Below, piece after piece: positions 18,960 through 22,574 of a stretch of DNA of 22,574 nucleotides (position 1 is the stretch's first letter; each line of letters opens with the position of its first letter). Below the pieces are notes generated by a model. That model did no database searches and was not told the origin of the DNA. It saw only the letters and a list, made by a program, of their open reading frames with translations. The stretch covers positions 1 to 22,574 of the forward strand of contig JANNHP010000443.1 of NCBI GenBank assembly GCA_031404455.1, written 5' to 3'. This DNA comes from JANNHP01 sp031404455 (lineage in GTDB: Bacteria > Planctomycetota > JAJSAM01 > JAJVHW01). A program made the position numbers and the translations under genes.

Positions 18960-19868
18960 TCAGTCGGTCAGCGCGAACCGGACGGGGACGCGCAGCGATC
19001 CCGCGACCGGCACTCCGTCGCAGAGCGCCGGGGCGAACGTCCAGGCGGGCGCGGCGTCGCGGGCGGCGTCGTCGAGAGCCGATCGGCCGCTCGTCTCCGC
19101 GACCTCCGCGGACGTGACGCGGCCGTGCGCGTCGATGGCGAGGACGAGGACGACGCGCCCTTCCCATCCGCGTGCGCGGGCCTTCGACGGGTAGAGCGGC
19201 GACGGAAGTTCGCCGACGATCGACGGACCGCACGTGGCGCCGCTCCCGGCGACGCGTCCGTTCCAGCCGGTGCCCGTTCCGTCAGTCCCGGCGCCGCGAC
19301 CCGTGCCGAACTCGGCCGTTCCGTCGCCGGCGACCGCCGCGCCTCCCGGACCGCCGGATCCGCCCACGCCGATCCCGCCGCCCGCTCCAGGATTCTGGCC
19401 AGGACCGTCGCCCTGTTCCGCGCCCGCGCCGCCGCGTCCGGGGCGGAGCGAGACGAGGTCGTGGAGACGCCGCGCCTGCGCGAACGTGGGCGCAGACGGC
19501 GCCGCGCGAGGTTCGGAGGCGACCGGTTCGTCGGCGCAGCGATCCGCGGCGAGCGCGGCGTCCTCGGCCTCGACTTCGGCGGCGACCACACGTTCGGCGG
19601 AAAGCCTGGGAACGCGGGGCGCCTCGGCCCGCGGAGCCGTCACGACGACCGCATCAGGCGCGTCGCTGCGTGGCGCCCACGTCAGGCGCGCGGCGAAGTG
19701 GGCGGGGAACTCCGGTGCGTCCGCCGAGCGCTCATTCGCGATCGCGCCCGCGGGCAGGATCGCTGCAGCGGCGAGGAGGACTGAGTGGAGGACGACCGAG
19801 GCCGAGACCGCCGCCGGCCGGTTGGTGCCAAGGCGGAATCGGTCGTGGGAGCGGGACTTCGTCGTCAT
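18960..19868 (-). CDS. TonB-like energy-transducing protein
   Basis: 302 residues. One N-terminal membrane helix (about 19-44) contains S24-x3-H28, the SxxxH spacing found in the TonB transmembrane helix that couples to ExbB/ExbD. A long periplasmic part follows: an Ala/Pro/Glu-rich stretch, then a very Gly-rich linker (about 145-205). The TonB C-terminal domain starts near 'SPLYPSKARARGWEGRVVLV' and continues with 'IDAHGRVTSAEV' and 'AAPAWTFAP' to the end. Such proteins pass proton-motive energy to outer-membrane receptors or act in related envelope machines. No ExbB, ExbD or receptor gene is in the window. It lies 42 bp downstream of the winged-helix-like gene on the same strand. The ribosome site is weak. 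Confidence 0.85.
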   Translation of the reverse strand: MTTKSRSHDRFRLGTNRPAAVSASVVLHSVLLAAAAILPAGAIANERSADAPEFPAHFAARLTWAPRSDAPDAVVVTAPRAEAPRVPRLSAERVVAAEVEAEDAALAADRCADEPVASEPRAAPSAPTFAQARRLHDLVSLRPGRGGAGAEQGDGPGQNPGAGGGIGVGGSGGPGGAAVAGDGTAEFGTGRGAGTDGTGTGWNGRVAGSGATCGPSIVGELPSPLYPSKARARGWEGRVVLVLAIDAHGRVTSAEVAETSGRSALDDAARDAAPAWTFAPALCDGVPVAGSLRVPVRFALTD

Positions 19869-19910
19869 CGAACTGCCATTCTCAACGGTCGCCCCGGTCG
19901 CGGGGATCGG

Positions 19911-20639
19911 CTATTCCGGGACGAGCCGTCCGCGGACGCTCGCGACGCCCTTCCTCGAGAGCCGCACCGCCTTCTGACCCGTCGACCCGATCTCGATCGT
20001 CTTCGTGCGGTGGATGTGCTTCAGGACGATCGGGACGACCTTCACGTCGGGGAAGACCCGCAGCGTCTGGAAGTGGGCCTCGACGTCGTCGGCGGTCGTC
20101 TCCGATACCCCGCGCGTCAGGAACCAGACCGCGGCGAGGACGGCGTCGCGTTCGCTGCGGCGGCCGGGCATCGCGGCGAGCCTCCCGTAGAGAGTGGCCG
20201 GGTCGGACGACGGCTCGACCTGGGGGACCTGGGGCCCGTCCTCCTCCTCGGCGGAGTAGTGCTGCGCCGGCGCCCGGACGGGCTCGAAGCGCTGCACGGG
20301 CTCGGGCCGTGGCGGGTACCACGTGCGCGGTTGCGACGGCGACGGACGCGCGCCGCCCGCGGCGCCCACGGCGCCCACGGCGACCGGCGCGGGCATCGCG
20401 ACCGGAGCCCTCGCCGGCTGGAACAGCGCGGGCGCGGCCGGGCGCGGGGCGGCGGCCGTCGCGGGACGCGCGACCGCGGTGGTGGCCACGGCGGCGGGCG
20501 GGATGGGCCCGGCAGCGGAAGCGATGGGTTCGGGCGGGGCCTCGGGTCCTCCGAGGTACGGTCGGAGCAGTTCGTTCCACATCTGTCCGCGGCCCGAGAA
20601 CTCGATCTTGACTCTGTCCCTGCGGATGACGGCGCGCAT
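19911..20639 (-). CDS. Unknown protein: short N-terminal segment, Pro/Ala linker, winged-helix-like C-terminus
   Basis: 242 residues; family not recognised. Residues 1-32 form a compact charged segment ('RRDRVKIEFSGRGQMWNELL'). About 110 residues of Pro/Ala-rich low-complexity linker follow. The C-terminal 95 residues are well ordered: 'ERDAVLAAVWFLTRGVSETT' then 'DDVEAHFQTLRVFPDVKVVP' and 'QKAVRLSRKGVASVRGRL'. The pattern is three helices and a beta hairpin as in winged-helix domains, so nucleic-acid or protein binding is possible. ATG at 20639 is preferred over the upstream ATG at 20729 because GGAG lies 4 bases before it and the upstream extension looks non-coding. It sits 118 bp after moeB and 42 bp before the TonB-like gene. 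Confidence 0.7.
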   Translation of the reverse strand: MRAVIRRDRVKIEFSGRGQMWNELLRPYLGGPEAPPEPIASAAGPIPPAAVATTAVARPATAAAPRPAAPALFQPARAPVAMPAPVAVGAVGAAGGARPSPSQPRTWYPPRPEPVQRFEPVRAPAQHYSAEEEDGPQVPQVEPSSDPATLYGRLAAMPGRRSERDAVLAAVWFLTRGVSETTADDVEAHFQTLRVFPDVKVVPIVLKHIHRTKTIEIGSTGQKAVRLSRKGVASVRGRLVPE

Positions 20640-20757
20640 GGTTGCTCCGGCTGGTGGGGCGGTTCTTCTCGCCGGCGTGAGTATCCCGAAGGAGACCCCC
20701 CTCCCGAGCATCCAAATCCGCGGGCGCAAGGGGCCATTTCAAAGATCTTCCGCGCCG

Positions 20758-21889
20758 TCAGGCGACGACGGCGTCCGGGTCCACGTCGTCCCGCCAGGCC
20801 AGGAGTCCGCCTCGCAGGTTGCGGACGCGGTCGAAGCCGGCGCCGCGCAAGAGTTCGGCCGCCCGCTCGCCGCGCGGGCCGACGCTGCAGAAGACGACGA
20901 TCTCCCGGTCGCGGGGCAGCCCGGGCGCTGCGGCGAGGATCTCTCCCAGGGCGACGTTCCGGGCATTCGGCAACGATCCAGCCTCGAACTCCCACTCCTC
21001 GCGCACGTCGACGAGGGTCGGTGACTCGGTCCCCGCAACGAGCTTCGCGAGGTCGCGGGCCCCGATCGACGGCGTCGCCGGGCAGCCCGGACCGCCGAGC
21101 TCGACCGCCCGCGTGATCGTCGGCCTCTCGCCGCAGGCCGGGCACGCCGGGTCGCGGCGGAGCCGGACCTCGCGAAACGTCGCGGCGAGGAGGTCGATCA
21201 GCAGCAGACGGCCCGCGAGGGAGGTTCCCGCGCCGAGGAGGCACTTCACCGCCTCGGCCGCCTGGATCGAGCCCACGAGACCCGCCAGCGCGCCGAGCAC
21301 GCCCGCCTGGGCGCAGTTGGGAACGAGCCCTTCCGGCGGCGGTTCCGGGAAGAGGCACCGGTAGCAGGGGCCGATCGGCGTGTGGAAGACGGACGCCTGC
21401 CCCCTCGAACCGGAAGATGCTCCCGTAGACGTACGGCTTCGCCGCTAGGACGCACGCGTCGCTGACGAGGTACCGCGTGGCGAAGTTGTCGCTGCCGTCG
21501 ACGACCACGTCGTGCGCGTCGACGAGGGCCTGCGCGTTCGACGTCGACACGCGGTCCGGGACGGTCGCGATCGCGACGTGGGGGTTGAGCGCGCGGAGCC
21601 GGTCGGCGGCGGCAACGACCTTCGGACGCCCGAGGTCGGGCGTGCCGAAGAGCACCTGACGCTGGAGGTTGCTCGCGTCCACGACGTCGAAGTCGCAGAT
21701 CGTGAGCCGTCCGACCCCTGCCGCCGCGAGGTAGAGCGCCGCCGAGGAGCCGAGACCGCCCGCGCCGACCACGAGGACCGACGACGCCTTGAGCCTGCGC
21801 TGGCCCTCCTCGCCGATCTCGGAGAGTGCCAGATGACGGCCGTATCGGCGGTACTCCTCGCGGCTGAGGGGAGGCAGCGGCTGCGACAT
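20758..21889 (-). CDS. moeB: MoeB/ThiF-type adenylyltransferase with C-terminal rhodanese domain, frameshifted
   Basis: Two frames encode one protein of 376 residues if one base is removed. The N-terminal frame (from ATG at 21889) has the E1-like nucleotide fold 'VVGAGGLGSSAALYLA', 'ICDFDVVDASNLQRQ' and 'DGSDNFATRY', ending at 'YVYGSIFRFEG'. The second frame continues with 'HTPIGPCYRCLFPEPP', 'NCAQAGVLGALAGLVGS' (the MoeB/ThiF crossover Cys region), 'CPACGERP' (zinc CxxC pair) and a rhodanese domain with active loop 'CSVGPRGERAA'. The break is an extra base in a C5 run at 21400-21404 on the plus strand. Family members adenylate the C-terminus of MoaD/ThiS-like sulfur carriers, and the rhodanese part hands over sulfur. 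No carrier gene is nearby. The homopolymer position makes a sequencing or assembly error more likely than a true pseudogene. Confidence 0.88.
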
Positions 21890-21894
21890 CGGAG

Positions 21895-21902
21895 CCTATA
21901 CT
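21895..21902. promoter_or_regulatory. Shared TATA-like -10 box of a divergent promoter
   Basis: Only 20 bp separate the moeB ATG (21889) from the lipoprotein ATG (21910). The plus strand reads TATACT at 21897-21902, 7 bases before the lipoprotein ATG. The minus strand reads TATAGG over 21900-21895, 5 bases before the moeB ATG. Neither gene has a ribosome site in the gap, so both transcripts would begin at or very near the start codon. Confidence 0.5.
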
Positions 21903-21909
21903 CGCACCG

Positions 21910-22425
21910 ATGTTCACCCGTGTCGCCTCCGCCCTCGCCGTCGCCTCCGCGGCGCTGCTCCTCGTCGCGCTCCTCGCCGTGAGTGGCTGCGGCGGGAAGC
22001 CGTCCACGCCGGAGAAACTGTTCGAGAAGATCGCCGCGTACAACCTCGCGGGCGAGTCCGGCAAGATCTGGGATCTCCTGACCGAGGACGCCCGGAAGCG
22101 GGAGATCGCGGCGATCGAGGGCTACCGCGACTGGCTGCGCAAGAACCCGGATCCCAACGAGAAGATCACGCGGCAGTACAAGTGCACGCGCGAAGAGTTC
22201 ATGGTGCTGCCGTGGGTCGAGCTCTACCGCCGCGAGAACCTCGGCAACGAGCGCGCGCTCGTCGATGCGAAGATCGTCGACCGCTCGCCCGACCCGCGCA
22301 AGCCCGGCGAAGAGGTGCTCACCATCCCGACGCCCGGCGGGCCGCGCGTCTACATGCGCGTCCGCAACGAGGGCGGCGGCTGGGCGCTCGTCGAGGTCAT
22401 GGTCGAGGGGGGCGCGAAGAAGTGA
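21910..22425 (+). CDS. Small lipoprotein of unknown function
   Basis: 171 residues. The signal peptide (hydrophobic about 8-24) ends in the lipobox 'AVSGC' with C27, so the mature protein should be membrane-anchored. The mature part starts 'GGKPSTPEKLFEKIAAYNLA' and continues 'GKIWDLLTEDARKREIAAI', a pattern seen in small NTF2/DUF4878-like lipoproteins in which a helix pair precedes a curved sheet. The C-terminal half ('RALVDAKIVDRSPDP', 'RVYMRVRNEGGGWALVEVMV') is beta-rich. No catalytic residues are apparent. It diverges from moeB and seems to have a leaderless start. Confidence 0.8.
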   Translation: MFTRVASALAVASAALLLVALLAVSGCGGKPSTPEKLFEKIAAYNLAGESGKIWDLLTEDARKREIAAIEGYRDWLRKNPDPNEKITRQYKCTREEFMVLPWVELYRRENLGNERALVDAKIVDRSPDPRKPGEEVLTIPTPGGPRVYMRVRNEGGGWALVEVMVEGGAKK

Positions 22426-22448
22426 GAGGGTGTGAAGAAACCCCACGC

Positions 22449-22567
22449 GAGCGACGGTTGAGCCCTGGCGAGCCCGCTGCAAGGCGCTCGCGTGAAGGCA
22501 ACTCCGCTCAGTTTCCGAGCGCGAGCTACGCAGCAGCGGGCCGCCCGGGCTCAAACTCCCGTCGCTC
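22449..22567. repeat. Long imperfect inverted repeat, possible structured RNA
   Basis: GAGCGACGG (22449-22457), TTGAGCCC (22458-22465) and GCCCGCTGC (22472-22480) pair with CCGTCGCTC (22559-22567), GGGCTCAA (22547-22554) and GCAGCGGGC (22533-22541). A small bulge or internal loop separates each block. Inside, GCGCTCG (22484-22490) pairs with CGAGCGC (22516-22522). The whole would fold into one branched rod of about 120 bases, 23 bp after the lipoprotein stop. No T tract follows within the window. It may be a processed 3' structure, a repeat-family member or a small RNA. Confidence 0.55.
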
Positions 22568-22574
22568 CGTCCGG

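Noticed and set aside
18946..19977. Plus-strand open frames opposite the TonB-like gene
   Set aside because: They run antisense to a gene with clear TonB motifs and show only Arg/Pro/Ala-rich composition.
20361..20386. Short GC-rich tandem repeat (about 9-bp unit)
   Set aside because: It encodes the Gly-Ala-Val part of the low-complexity linker and is explained by codon composition.
20640..20729. 30-codon N-terminal extension of the winged-helix-like protein
   Set aside because: No ribosome site at the upstream ATG, while GGAG precedes the ATG at 20639; the extension has no ordered pattern.
22449..22567. Integron attC site
   Set aside because: GTTGAGC-like and GCTCAAA-like boxes exist, but their order is inside-out for attC, one box deviates, and there is no integrase or cassette array.

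Overview
The window is about 22.6 kb of very GC-rich bacterial DNA. It is densely coded, with frequent GTG starts and genes that often overlap by 4 bp. No rRNA, tRNA, CRISPR array, transposase or phage gene is visible. The gene content suggests a Gram-negative-type, environmentally living bacterium: lipoproteins, a TonB-like protein, a GT9 glycosyltransferase, a giant Ser/Thr kinase and a glycine-rich secreted protein. A deep-branching, high-GC lineage such as Planctomycetota fits best, but that assignment is inference and no marker gene proves it.

Layout. (1) 1-855: C-terminal part of a glycine-rich secreted or surface protein, followed by a short tandem repeat and a hairpin. (2) 1016-7051: a plus-strand block of three radical SAM/SPASM enzymes, a GT9 (heptosyltransferase-like) glycosyltransferase and a TMTC-like GT-C membrane glycosyltransferase with a C-terminal TPR-like part. 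Several junctions are GTGA overlaps, so this looks like one operon making or modifying a glycan, glycolipid or glycoprotein of unknown structure. (3) 7180-14006: a signalling block. A 1432-residue protein (kinase, zinc ribbon, beta-domain, STAND/AAA ATPase, TPR) is followed by an RsbW-like HATPase, a GAF plus SpoIIE/RsbU-type phosphatase, and an RsbV-like STAS domain fused to a PilZ-like domain. Together these form a complete partner-switching module whose antagonist carries its own output or second-messenger-like domain. (4) 14104-18949: a complete branched-chain amino-acid-type (Liv/HAAT) ABC importer in the order binding protein, LivH, LivM, LivG, LivF. It has its own promoter candidate and a hairpin that covers the first ribosome binding site. 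(5) 18960-21889, minus strand: a MoeB/ThiF-rhodanese fusion with a one-base frameshift, a protein with a linker and a winged-helix-like C-terminus, and a TonB-like protein. (6) 21910-22425, plus strand: a small lipoprotein diverging from moeB across only 20 bp that contain a shared TATA-like box, followed by a long imperfect inverted repeat running to the right edge.

No gene-free stretch exceeds 300 bases. The longest gaps are 856-1015 (tandem repeat, hairpin, possible promoter), 7052-7179 (a weak hairpin only), 20640-20757 (nothing convincing) and 22426-22574 (the inverted repeat). The two most promising blocks for new biology are the three-radical-SAM glycosylation locus and the kinase/STAS-PilZ partner-switching module.
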